Source: Vandiemenella viatica
Lineage: Eukaryota; Arthropoda; Insecta; Orthoptera; Morabidae
Assembly (NCBI GenBank): GCA_031002005.1
Contig: CM061914.1
Span: 10,588,148-10,652,147, forward strand
Direction: 5' to 3'
Length of the DNA: 64,000 bases
Under the pieces are notes generated by a model. It saw nothing but the letters and a program-made list of their open reading frames with translations, searched no databases and was not told the origin of the DNA. The position numbers were made by a program, and so were the translations under genes. This document shows, in pieces, positions 22,426 through 32,148 of the stretch (the first letter of the stretch is position 1; each line of letters opens with the position of its first letter).

Positions 22426-25345
22426 TTACTCGCCCGGTAAATCCTTTCTATTCCATTCCCTAATCGCTCGTGGGAAAAATGAGTACAGAAATGAATCGGT
22501 TCTGGCCCTGATTTCTCTTATCTTGTTTTCATGGTCATTTCGAGATATGAATGTTGCTGGTAGCAATATTTGCTGACTGTCATTCCGAAATACATCTGTC
22601 TTGAATTTTTCAATTAGCTTCCGTCGAGAGCAACGCCTTCGGTGTTCCAGGTCTTCCCAACCTAACTCCTTCAACATCGCACTTACGCTTTCCCTCCAAC
22701 TATATATACCTGTCACGAATCGGGCGGCTCTTCTTTGGACCTTCTCTAAAGCCTCCATTAACCCCTTTTGATGGGGACCCCATACAGAACAACAATACTC
22801 TAAGTGAGGACGTACTAGTGACCTGTATACAATCGATTTAACTTCCTGGGTACATTGATTTAAATTACGACCTAGAAATCGGAGCATACGATTTGCTTTT
22901 CCCATTACATTCTCGATATGCTCATTCCACGACAAATTGTTACGAATTGTTACCCCTAGGTATTTAGCAGAATCTACCGTTCTAAGGACAGTGTCATTAA
23001 TCGTATATTCATAGTTAAATGGTGTCACCTTTTTACTTACACGCATGACTTGGCACTTTTTAGCGTTTAACTCCAACTGCCAATCTTTACACCACGCAAT
23101 TATTTTCATAATATCGTCTTGTAACAAAGCGCAGTCGTCCTGGGTTTTGATTTCGCGATAAATTATAGCATCATCGGCAAATAATCTTTTCATCCCCCCT
23201 ATTATGTCGCATAGATCATTGATGTATATGAGAAACAACAGTGGCCCTAACACGCTTCCCTGGGGAACTCCAGACCCCACTTCAGTAAGTGATGAACGCT
23301 CACCGTCGAGAACTACACACTGTGTTCTGCCCTTCAGGAAGTCTGCAACCCAGTCGCATATTTGTCTAGATATGCCGTAACCGCGAAGTTTCATAAGTAA
23401 CCTAGTGTGAGGCACAGTATCGAAAGCTTTTTTAAAGTCTAATAGAACCAAATCAACCTGGGATTGCTCATCTATAATTCGGCACAAGTCATGAATTAGA
23501 AGTGCAAGTTGTGTTTCGCAGCATCGGCCTTTTCTGAATCCATGTTGATTTGGATTTAAAAGCTCACCTTCATCCAAGAACCGCATGACATTTGAATAGA
23601 TGATATGTTCTAAAATCCTGCAAAATATTGAAGTTAACGAGATCGGCCTATAATTCTGAGGATCATTAACATTCCCATTTTTAAACACTGGAGTTACGAT
23701 AGCGGTTTTCCATTCGGCTGGTATTTTTCCTTGATCCAGAGAGACGGTATACAATTTCATTAAATACGGTGCAATTTCCTTTGCGTATCTTGAGTAGAAT
23801 CTTGTAGGAATACCGTCTGGTCCGGGAGCCTTATTGGTTTTTACATTCAAAAGCAGTTTTGTTATTCCCTCAACATCAAGAGCGAGATCATTCATAATTT
23901 TGTCGGTACGATTGTTAAATATCGGTATCTCCTCTGAGTTTTCTATCGTAAAAGCCTTTTTAAATATATCATTCAAAATTTCTGCTTTCTCTACGCTTGT
24001 TTCTGATAATTCACCATTTTCTTTAATCAGCGACGGCATAACCTTACGAGAGCCTCTTATTACTTTGATATACGACCAGAACTTTTTTGGATTAGTAATC
24101 AGATCTTCGGATAAATTCCTGGCTTGGAATTCTTTAAACGCATCGCGCATTGCCTTACGCACTTCCGCACGCAACTGGACTAATTTAGCCCGATTAGATG
24201 ATTCCCCCGATTTTTTCACCGCGGCATGTAAACGCCTTTGCCTCCTGAGCAAACGTTTCACTTCCCTATTGAACCAAGGGAAGTTATTACTGACCTTAAT
24301 ACACTTCTTAGGAACAAACTGGTTTAAACCGGTCCATATTAGTTCTTTTAAATTAAACCAAAGTTCCTCAACATTTGTATTTAGCATGTAGGTTTCAAAA
24401 TTCTTCGCAAAGTGATCAACCATACCCGCATCGTTTGCCTTATCGAAGCAAAACACGAGTTTCTCTTTGTCATGCTTCAAACTCAGACTACAGTTTAACG
24501 TTACCACAACCGCCTTGTGATCACTTATACCGTCTTCTATACAAACTTTATCTACAATATCAGGATTGCTAATTAGAAAAAGATCCAGAATGGACGAGGA
24601 ATCTTTGTCGCACCGCGTTGGCTCTTCGACCATCTGTTCAAGAGATCTTTCTGCAAATGATTCTAGGAACGTTTCGGTTATTAACCTATCTCTTCCACCC
24701 AACCTGAACGTGTATGTGTCCCACCTAACCGACGGTAGGTTAAAGTCACCACCCACGATCAATATATGTCCTTGAAATTTTTTGTAAATGTTATTAAGTG
24801 ACTCTCTGAAGTATTCCGCGTTAGCCAGATCAGAATCCGGAGGTCGATAAAATGACCCGAGTATGAACTTTAAATTTTTGCCAATTTTTACCTTGACCCA
24901 TATTAACTCGCAAAAATTTTCCGTTTCAGTTACGACAGAGCAATTAACGGTTTTTACTTACGGCCACGAACACACCCCCACCCATTGAGACAGTTCTGTC
25001 CTTCCGAAAAACATTGAAATGAGGGCCAAATACTTCGCTAGATTCAACTTCAGGCGTCAACCAGCTCTCGGTTCCTAGTATTATATCGACATCATTAGTC
25101 GCAACTGAGGCGTGAAAATCCGCTACTTTCCCTCTAATACTCCGACAATTTAGTACCATTATCCTTAGCTGCTTCGTATTGTTATTTGTGTCTGATATAG
25201 CATTTTTCATACTCGCACTCTGACGGTAAACGGGTGAAGTAATTGGAGCTGTAATATTAAAATTATTCGCGCCATCACTACCGGGACCAGCTTCTAAGTT
25301 ATCAGCACATCCTCTTCGGTGAAATGAAGGATCCTCGGGCCTCAC
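22426..25345 (-). CDS. LINE-A ORF2: endonuclease-reverse transcriptase, one frameshift
   Basis: Apurinic-type endonuclease: IMVLNCRSIRGKVADF, ILGTESWLTP (catalytic Glu), MIVGGDFNLPSVRWD (Asp/Asn) and GISDHKAVVVTL (catalytic SDH). [58 protein letters not shown] (Asp 1), SGVPQGSVLGPLLFLIYIND, and RLFADDAIIYREI (catalytic FADD). The C-terminus has VQRRAARFVTGIYSWR. The frame is open from 25345 to about 24955. One extra base in a five-A run (plus-strand T at 24951-24955) shifts it, after which it is open to the stop at 22426. No ATG near the ORF2 start (the first codon is GTG, overlapping the ORF1 stop), so ORF2 probably needs frameshifting or reinitiation. Confidence 0.9.
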
Positions 25346-26310
25346 ACTGTTCCTAAAAAATAATTCATATCAAGGCGGTTCCAAATTTTAGCAGCCACCT
25401 TGGACGCCATTCTAGGTGTGTAGTGGACGCCCGACCTGTCAAATGCGTCCCAGCTGGCAGCTATCATCGGACGAAGGTCGACGAAGCCCCAGTTGTTATT
25501 GCGACACAGCTCCTGCAAATTATTATTTAAATTAAAGATCTTCCACCACACAGCCTCCCCACAATCGACACGCGGCACCACACTGCAAATTGAGAACTGT
25601 AATGAAACTGAATTTTCCCGGGCGGCTTCATACGCCTTTCGGCCCATCTTGTCCATGGATTTAACGATATCTGGAACAGAAACACGACACGAGTCATTAG
25701 TGCCGACGTGCGCAGCTACTCTTAACTGACGGCAGTTCGATTCCCTAATCGCTCTTGGAATGGCCTCCATGACACGTGGTACGGTTGCCCCTGAAAGAGA
25801 AACGGAATGAACGTTAGTATGAGGATCTGCACCGTTCTTCGTGGCTAATTCCCGTAGCGGTTTCTCCAGCCGTCGCACGTTGGAGCTGCCAATCACCAGT
25901 AAACCTTTTCCTGGCAAGGCTCGGGGTCTGCGGGTAAATCTTCCCTGCTGCTCTTCTGGGCCATTCGCGTTTGAATCTACAACTTCCTGCAACACAGAAA
26001 ACGCGTTACTTAGTGGCAAGGTATCATTTTCCCTTCGGCTAATTGGGAATTTCGACGCCTTTCTCCGATCCACATGATGCCAGATGTTTTCTGCAACTGG
26101 AACCTCAAAATCAAAACTTGCCGGTTCCACTGCAGTTGGCTGCGGAATTTCTTCGACGCACTGCCGCTCCTCGTCTAGGATGCTCCATACCTGCGCTTGA
26201 AGAGACGCCATAGTATTAAGAATCTCCTCGAGAACCAGACGCCTACCAGAACACTTTGCACAAGCCATGACACCTGAAACAGACAAAAACCGAACTACAA
26301 ATGAATACAC
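25342..26310 (-). CDS. LINE-A ORF1: SGNH/GDSL-esterase-type ORF1 protein
   Basis: 322 codons. The ATG at 26310 is the first available. The Met at about residue 15 (MACAKCSGRR, with a C-x2-C pair) could be the true start. The C-terminal ~180 residues form an SGNH hydrolase-like domain: block I LLVIGSSNVRRLEKP (nucleophile Ser), block III VGTNDSC (G-x-N-D), and block V DRSGVHYTP with the Asp-x-x-His pair. Such esterase ORF1 proteins belong to CR1/L2-group LINEs and are thought to bind RNA or lipid. Their exact role is unsettled. No stop or shift. The last codons contain the heptamer T-TTT-TTA, 13 bases before the stop, in the right phase for -1 frameshifting into ORF2. Confidence 0.85.
   Translation of the reverse strand: MYSFVVRFLSVSGVMACAKCSGRRLVLEEILNTMASLQAQVWSILDEERQCVEEIPQPTAVEPASFDFEVPVAENIWHHVDRRKASKFPISRRENDTLPLSNAFSVLQEVVDSNANGPEEQQGRFTRRPRALPGKGLLVIGSSNVRRLEKPLRELATKNGADPHTNVHSVSLSGATVPRVMEAIPRAIRESNCRQLRVAAHVGTNDSCRVSVPDIVKSMDKMGRKAYEAARENSVSLQFSICSVVPRVDCGEAVWWKIFNLNNNLQELCRNNNWGFVDLRPMIAASWDAFDRSGVHYTPRMASKVAAKIWNRLDMNYFLGTV
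25354..25360 (-). promoter_or_regulatory. Candidate -1 ribosomal frameshift heptamer (U UUU UUA)
   Basis: On the minus strand ORF1 reads TAT-TTT-TTA-GGA, so T-TTT-TTA is in the canonical X-XXY-YYZ phase. ORF2 lies in the -1 frame, which is open across the site. Its nearest upstream stop is the TGA four codons before the site. No downstream stem or pseudoknot was demonstrated. Confidence 0.5.
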
Positions 26311-26340
26311 AAAAATCGGCGACCGGTACTAACGGCTGCT

Positions 26341-26662
26341 AAGGCTCGTGGCTACTGCTGCTACGGCTGCGGAGGCTCAACTGACTGGCGCACTACCTAA
26401 ACAGGAAATATTCAAAGATAACGACAAAAACTAGCACAATTTAAATTACACACAAAAGTTGGCTACTGCTGCACTGCTGACTCACTGCCTACACAGAAAA
26501 TTCAAAGATAAAAACAAAGTCTATCTACCACACATTAGATTAAACACACAAGAAAGTCGATGTCTGCTGCTCACGGCGGCGGTTGCTCGACTGCTGACTC
26601 ACTGCCTACACAGAAAATTCAAAGATAAAAACAAAGTCTATCTACCACACTTTACATTAAAC
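26341..26662 (-). repeat. LINE-A 5' monomer array, proximal part (117-bp units)
   Basis: Tandem units sharing CTCACTGCCTACACAGAAAA, AAAACAAAGTCTATCTACCA and CTCACGGCGGCGGTTGCTC. The anchor CTCACTGCCT occurs at 26481 and 26598 (period 117), and a more diverged unit lies at about 26341-26457. Arrays of this kind act as promoters in other LINEs (for example mouse L1). That role is inferred here. The array is cut by the P element at 26662/28385. Confidence 0.85.
26655..26662. repeat. P-like element copy 1, left target duplication
   Basis: CATTAAAC, repeated at 28385-28392 directly after the element. Confidence 0.9.
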
Positions 26663-26841
26663 CATGGAGGAAGGAATTATATGGAGGAGAAGTGACGTTA
26701 AATCGGTGAAGCAAGCACTAAACTCTCCCGCATGGTGGCAGCACCGGCAGCGACCATATGGCGCTTCCCAACAATTAAGGTGTTCACATTGTGGTAGATG
26801 CAGTGATTATTTCATTTAGTATTGTGTATAAGTGTTTAAAA

Positions 26842-26912
26842 ATGCCAGCTTGTGTTGCGTACGGTTGCACAAATAGGCCAGACAGGAAAGAACCTGGAAT
26901 ATCATTTCATAA
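26842..26912 (+). CDS. THAP-domain first exon of the P-like transposase (copy 1)
   Basis: The ATG opens MPACVAYGCTNRPDRKEPGI followed by SFHK, the start of a THAP zinc finger (C-x(n)-C with the G-[IV]-S-F-H signature). It ends at a strong splice donor, CATAA|GTAAGT. The downstream exon with the second Cys/His pair and the nuclease was not found within the element. THAP domains bind the transposon ends and recur as the N-terminus of P-element transposases. On its own this exon cannot form a complete zinc site. Confidence 0.75.
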
Positions 26913-27819
26913 GTAAGTTGAATTGTAATTATCGTTGTTGAAGTGAGCGGTAGACACCGTAAACTTTGCAGCACGTCTATAAATATTTAGTCATAGCTCT
27001 AAATGGGATGACTTTGTTCTCAAATTTTTCTTGGTGTAGTGTAGAAAATCAGCAAACTTGCTATTTTGCACATAATAGACTAGCATTATTTTTTAACGAG
27101 TGTTTAAAATGAGATTTAAAGGGGCGTGTTTTACTTCGCGATACAGTGAATTTACTATTACGATTTCTTTCGTCACGTTGCTGATTATACTGACAATGGA
27201 TGATGAAATTAACTGTTATGTGAGAAGCTGTGAGTTTTATTAATTTTTTAAACAGCTATTTCAGGCCATTCACTTAGGTTATTTTTAAAGCTTCATATAA
27301 GACTTGTTTCTGTTTGTAAATACGTCTATACCTATTTTTACCGATTTTGAAATCTTTCTCATCTATTTATGTCGAAACAGGTTCATGCAGAAATGAACAA
27401 AATCAATTTGGGGAATGTGTTTCTAATTTAGTCTCTTTTTTTTTGTACAACATTCTCTCCCCCCCCCCCCCCCCGTATCTAAATCTAACTGAGAGATAAT
27501 TTTTTTACAATTGTCCTAATAAGTAGGGCTGTGAAATTAGACAACACATCTTGATCAAGAGAATGTTCATTAAGGTGACTGAATAAACATTTTATTTCTG
27601 GTACCAGCCTACAAAATGTCTGGGTTGCTCATCCCTAGTGTGGGTCCTCTTACTTTTTTTCTGGTCTAGGACACATTTCAGACTAACCACAAGTGGTAGT
27701 AATAAAACTGAAATATCCATTCTGCATGTCAACCATGTAATCATTGTGGCTTTGACAAAATTAATGTTTGGTCCAGCCTGCATCCAAACCTAAACCCCTC
27801 AATTTGGATGTTGTATATC

Positions 27820-28200
27820 CCCCAAACTAAGCAAGATATCGAAAACATTTATTCCTTATTATCGAGTTTTTTCGTCGTGTTACATAAGAATCCATCATTA
27901 AATTTGACTTTTGCGAAATTTTTCTTCTGCATTTCAACTCAAGACACCTCACTTTTGAGACAGTATATCTCGAGAACTAGGTGAAATATCGAAAAATTTT
28001 ACTTTTTATTTTTTATTTGTCTCGTCTTTTTAAATAAAAATTCATCATAAAATTTGACTTTGAATAATTTTTTCTTCTGAATTTCAACCAAAACCATTTC
28101 ACATTTGAGACAGAATATCTCGAAAACTAAGCAGGATATCAAAAAATTTTATTCTTCATTTTTTATTTGTCTCATCGAGTTACATAATAATCCATCACCA
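27820..28200 (-). repeat. Three tandem ~125-bp units inside the P-like element
   Basis: Units contain GAGACAG.ATATCTCG, an AACTA.G.GA.ATATC block, a TTTATTTGTCTCGTC block and TCAT.AAATTTGACTTT. They resemble, in the opposite orientation, the hairpin-bearing blocks of the Rep1 repeats at 8 and 32 kb. Present in both P copies (second at about 30740-31110). Confidence 0.7.
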
Positions 28201-28384
28201 GATTGCGGCGTCACGTTTATCCTAGAGTCCCCTTGAGGTGTTTGTACATATTCCCCGTGTTTGTTGGGAAGCGGTCAAGCCCCCACCACTCCGGCCATGC
28301 CCCCCCACTCCTCCGCCGGCCTGCTTCACTCCCATGCGTGGTAAAGGTCTCTTGCGTCGTCTCCATATTATTCCTTCCTCCATG

Positions 28385-28668
28385 CATTAAACACACAAGA
28401 AAGTCGATGTCTGCTGCTCACGGCGGCGGTTGCTCGACTGCTGACTCACTGCCTACACAGAAAATTCAAAGATAAAAACAAAGTCTATCTACCACACATT
28501 AGATTAAACACACAAGAAAGTCGATGTCTGCTGCTCACGGCGGCGGTTGCTCGACTGCTGACTCACTGCCTACACAGAAAAATCAAAGATAAAAACAAAG
28601 TCTATCTAGCACACTATAGATTAAATACACAAGAAAGTCGACGACTGCTGCTCACGGCGGCGGTTGCT
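28385..28668 (-). repeat. LINE-A 5' monomer array, distal part and 5' end
   Basis: Two full 117-bp periods (anchors CTCACTGCCT at 28445 and 28562) and a partial unit ending at about 28668, where LINE-B sequence resumes. The first eight bases are the right target duplication of the P element. Confidence 0.85.
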
Positions 28669-29546
28669 TTCGGATGAAAGGGACAAGGGAGGTCAAATTG
28701 ATAGTGATGCACTAGATCTTTCAAAGGTTTTTGACAGAGTGAGCCATAAAATGGTAGTAAAAATGATAAAAACTGTTGTAGTTGAAGAGAAAGTTATTTG
28801 CTGGATAGAAGAATTTGATGGGAATGCCAGAGGGTAGCGTATTGGGACCCTTGCTATTCATTATTATAATGAATAATTGTGTTGATTGTTTACTATCTGA
28901 AATTAGATTGTTTGCAGATGACATAATGCTTTATAATAGGATCAAAACAGTTGCAGGTTTAGCTGGACAGGATATCTAGTTGGGTTGGTAAACATGGGAT
29001 GAAGATAAATGCAAAGAAGAGTCAGCTTATTAGATACACAAATAAAAAAACTAAAGGTTTATTACGATTATAAGTTGGGGAAAGAATTGCTTGTTGAAGA
29101 CTTGAATTGTAAATATCTTGGCATTACATTTGATAACAAGCTTTACTGGGCAGATCACATTGGACAGGTTCTGCATTTGTTGTAGAGGGTCATGAGGGGA
29201 TGTGCGAGAGAAGTAAAGGAATTGGGTTACAAAACTTTGGTCAGACCATTGCTTGAATATGGTAGTGTAGTAGGGGACCCACATTTTGAGTATCAAATAC
29301 AGGATTTTAGAAGGTGCAAAGAAGTGCTGCTAGATTTATTTCTGGAAATTATCGCAGAACGCATTCAGTAACTGATATGATAAAAGAGCTGGAATGGGAG
29401 TCATTTGAAGACAGCAGGTGGGTGAAGAGAGCTTGGGAGTGTACAATGGGTATATTGGTGATGAGGCATGGAAAAATATTGGTGTAAGAATTGAAAGTAA
29501 GGCGTGAAGGGGAAAAGATGATCATGACCAGAAGCTGGCACTCGAT
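28669..29546 (+). mobile_element. LINE-B copy 5, part 2 (RT centre), interrupted again by P copy 2
   Basis: Resumes with DKGGQIDSDALDLSKVFDRV (RT block with catalytic Asp altered context 'DLSKVFD'), then after a small deletion IGTL(L)AIHYYNE and the FADD-box DNA (TTTGCAGATGACATAATGC at 28911-28929). KYLGITFDNKL-type sequence and the 'ARQ..YRRMQSVTDMIKELEWES' region follow. Frames are broken. It ends at CACTCGAT, the target duplication of the second P-like element. Confidence 0.85.
29539..29546. repeat. P-like element copy 2, left target duplication
   Basis: CACTCGAT, repeated at 31303-31310. In an uninterrupted LINE-B copy (about 3625-3632) this octamer occurs once at the same place. Confidence 0.92.
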
Positions 29547-31302
29547 CATGGAGGAAGGAATTATATGGAGGAGAAGTGACGTTAAATCGGTGAAGCAAGC
29601 ACTAAACTCTCCCGCATGGTGGCAGCACCGGCAGCGACCATATGGCGCTTCCCAACAATTAAGGTGTTCACATTGTGGTAGATGCAGTGATTATTTCATT
29701 TAGTATTGTGTATAAGTGTTTAAAAATGCCAGCTTGTGTTGCGGACGGTTGCACAAATAGGCCAGACAGGAAAGAACCTGGAATATCATTTCATAAGTAA
29801 GTTGAATTGTAATTATCGTTGTTGAAGTGAGCGGTAGACACCGCAAACTTTGCAGCACGTTTATAAATATTTAGTCATAGCTCTCAATGGGATGACTTTG
29901 TTCTCAAATTTTTCTTGGTGTAGTGTAGAAAATCAGCAAACTTGCTATTTTGCACATAATAGACTAGCATTATTTTTTAACGAGTGTTTAAAATGAGATT
30001 TAAAGGGGCGTGTTTTACTTCGCCATTCAGTGAATTTACTATTACGATTTCTTTCGTCACGTTGCTGATTATACTTACAATGGATGATGAAATTAACTGT
30101 TATGTGAGAAGCTGTGAGTTTTATTAATTTTTTAAATAGCTATTTCAGGCCATTGACGTAGGTTATTTTTAAACCTTCATATAAGACTTGTTTCTGTTTG
30201 TAAATACGTCTATACCTATTTTTACCGATTTTGAAATCTTTCTCATCTATTTATGTCGAAACAGGTTCATGCAGAAATAAAAATGGGCTTCATAAATAAA
30301 GAAGTTTTTGGCCTTTGAACAAAATCAATTTGGGAATGTGTTTTTAATTTAGTCTCTTTTTTTTTTACAACATTCCCCCCCCCCCCCCCCCCCGTATCTA
30401 AATCTAACTGAGAGATAATTTTTTTACAATTGTCCTAATAAGTAGGGCTGTGAAATTAGACAACACATCTTGATCAAGAGAATGTTCATTAAGGTGACTG
30501 AATAAACATTTTATTTCTGGTACCAGCCTACAAAATGTCTGGGTTGCTCATCCCTAGAGTGGGTCCTATTACTTTTTTTCTGGTCTAGGACACATTTCAG
30601 ACTAACCACAAGTGGTAGTAATAAAACTGAAATATCCATTCTGCATGTCAACCATGTAATCATTGTGGCTTTGACAGAATTAATTTTTGGTCCAGCCTGC
30701 ATCCAAACCATAACCCCTCAATTTGGATGTTGTATATCCCCCAAACTAAGCAAGATATCGAAAACATTTATTCCTTATTATCGAGTTTTTTCGTCGTGTT
30801 ACATAAGAATCTATCATTAAATTTGACTTTTGCGAAATTTTTCTTCTGCATTTCAACTCAAGACACCTCACTTTTGAGACAGTATATCTCGAGAACTAGG
30901 TGAAATATCGAAAAATTTTACTCTTTATTTTTTATTTGTCTCGTCTTTTTAAATAAAAATTCATCATAAAATTTGACTTTGAATAATTTTTTCTTCTGAA
31001 TTTCAACCAAAACCATTTCACATTTGAGACAGAATATCTCGAAAACTAAGCAGGATATCAAAAAATTTTATTCTTCATTTTTTATTTGTCTCATCGAGTT
31101 ACATAATAATCCATCACCAGATTGCGGCGTCACGTTTATCCTAGAGTCCCCTTGAGGTGTTTGTACATATTCCCCGTGTTTGTTGGGAAGCGGTCAAGCC
31201 CCCACCACTCCGGCCATGCCCCCCCACTCCTCCGCCGGCCTGCTTCACTCCCATGCGTGGTAAAGGTCTCTTGCGTCGTCTCCATTTATTCCTTCCTCCA
31301 TG
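29547..31302 (+). mobile_element. P-superfamily DNA transposon, copy 2
   Basis: 1,756 bp, almost identical to copy 1 over its whole length. It has a ~45-bp stretch (about 30277-30322) partly missing from copy 1 and a longer poly-C run (30373-30392). The right end has a 2-bp deletion just inside the 15-bp core repeat. Perfect 8-bp duplication CACTCGAT. Being the same internally deleted form as copy 1, both were probably mobilised by a transposase supplied from elsewhere. Confidence 0.92.
29726..29796 (+). CDS. THAP-domain first exon of the P-like transposase (copy 2)
   Basis: Same as in copy 1 except Tyr-7 is Asp (MPACVADGC). The CATAA|GTAAGT donor is preserved. It lies about 2.1 kb upstream of mRpS15 on the same strand, so read-through splicing to downstream acceptors is possible but unproven. 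Confidence 0.7.
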
Positions 31303-31560
31303 CACTCGATTTCAGGCACAAGGGTGTCTCTTTTTTAGGTCAGGGTTTTGGAATAAGTTGCCAATAGACATGATGAGTAATTTGCCAAAAACGTTAAACG
31401 AATTTAAAGTTAATATTTGTAAAGGTTAAATGTAGGTGGATGCAGAAAAGGGGGAAGATGAGTGTTTAGGGAAATTGCCACCGGAGAATGCGCTCCATTG
31501 CAATTTAATCTAATTACTAGGGGAATTGTCACCGGAGCGTTAGCTCAATCACAATTGAAA
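31303..31560 (+). mobile_element. LINE-B copy 5, part 3 (3' end)
   Basis: Starts with the right target duplication of P copy 2 and continues the LINE-B 3' region: FRHKGVSFL-type sequence, then TTTGCCAAAAACGTTAAACG. Two successive 3' termini follow (ATTGCCACCGGAGAATGCGC at about 31478 and ATTGTCACCGGAGCGTTAGC at about 31525), each followed by an AATT-rich tail. The mRpS15 start codon is 300 bp further on. Confidence 0.85.
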
Positions 31561-31861
31561 TTAATATTAATAATATAATGGATTTTTTCTGCTTGTGAAT
31601 GTTTGTTTACACCTTCACAATGGCCTTTTCTAATCTTATTCTCTTTATTACCAAATCTTTAATATAACTCGATGATTAAGGCAATTCATATGCTGAAACT
31701 TTAGATCACAGATATTACGGAAAACAATTGCAAACCTTTCTTCCATGTCGCAAACATGTATGGGTTGGCTGACCTGTGTGTTGTGTAAATATTGTGTTTC
31801 AATTGTTAAAACCTCTTTCATTGAATGGTGTAGAAATAGTTCAGTAGTGTTATGATTAATA

Positions 31862-32148
31862 ATGTCTGTTTACTTATGTGCCAGGAGAAGTGCAGGCTTG
31901 CATTCAGGAATTTATAATATTCATAGATTGTTTTCGGTTTGCTATAATTATGATCCTGCGTTTCTTGTTGTACCTAGCGGCTGTTTTCTACAAACAAGAA
32001 CATTCAAATCTAACCTAAAAATTAAATGGGTTCGTCCTCCGAAAATACCGTGTATAGATCCAGTGAAAAGCGGAGATTTGAAACCAACTGCTGCAGTCGA
32101 TTTGAAGAGACTTCCTCCCGAGTTTGAAAAGTCAGAAGAATCTAAAGA
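31862..32148 (+). CDS. mRpS15: mRpS15 exon 1
   Basis: 95 codons plus two bases. Encodes the presumed mitochondrial presequence and the conserved KIKWVRPPKIPCIDPVKSGD segment. The ATG at 31862 is the first in frame. TCAGTAG at 31841 resembles an insect initiator but is only 21 bp upstream. Donor GTATGT at 32149. Confidence 0.9.

Larger units (their letters stand above)
26663..28384 (+). mobile_element. P-superfamily DNA transposon, copy 1 (internally deleted, THAP exon kept)
   Basis: 1,722 bp. Ends are inverted repeats starting CATGGAGGAAGGAAT (24 bp with one mismatch: left ...TATATGGAG, right ...AATATGGAG when complemented), flanked by the 8-bp duplication CATTAAAC. An 8-bp duplication, CATG- termini and an N-terminal THAP domain all fit the P superfamily. 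No transposase catalytic part remains. The interior is AT-rich and carries a poly-C run (about 27461-27476) and three tandem ~125-bp units (27820-28200). It interrupts the LINE-A 5' monomer array. The LINE-A 117-bp period is restored exactly when element plus one duplication (1,730 bp) is removed. Confidence 0.92.
22179..28668 (-). mobile_element. LINE-A: near-intact CR1-like non-LTR retrotransposon with 5' monomer array
   Basis: About 4.8 kb once the P element (26663-28384) and its extra duplication are removed. Order on the minus strand: 5' array of 117-bp monomers, ORF1 with an SGNH esterase domain, ORF2 with endonuclease and RT, a ~245-bp 3' UTR, and an AAT microsatellite tail (22179-22204). 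ORF1 esterases and microsatellite tails are known from the CR1/L2/Rex group. All key RT and endonuclease residues seen are intact, with only one frameshift in ORF2. It is flanked on both sides by one LINE-B copy. No target duplication could be fixed. Confidence 0.9.

Noticed and set aside
23834..24391. 185-codon plus-strand frame
   Set aside because: Antisense of LINE-A ORF2, which has clear RT motifs on the other strand.
26461..26695. CRISPR-like regular repeats
   Set aside because: Units are contiguous 117-bp monomers without spacers, in a eukaryotic LINE 5' region.
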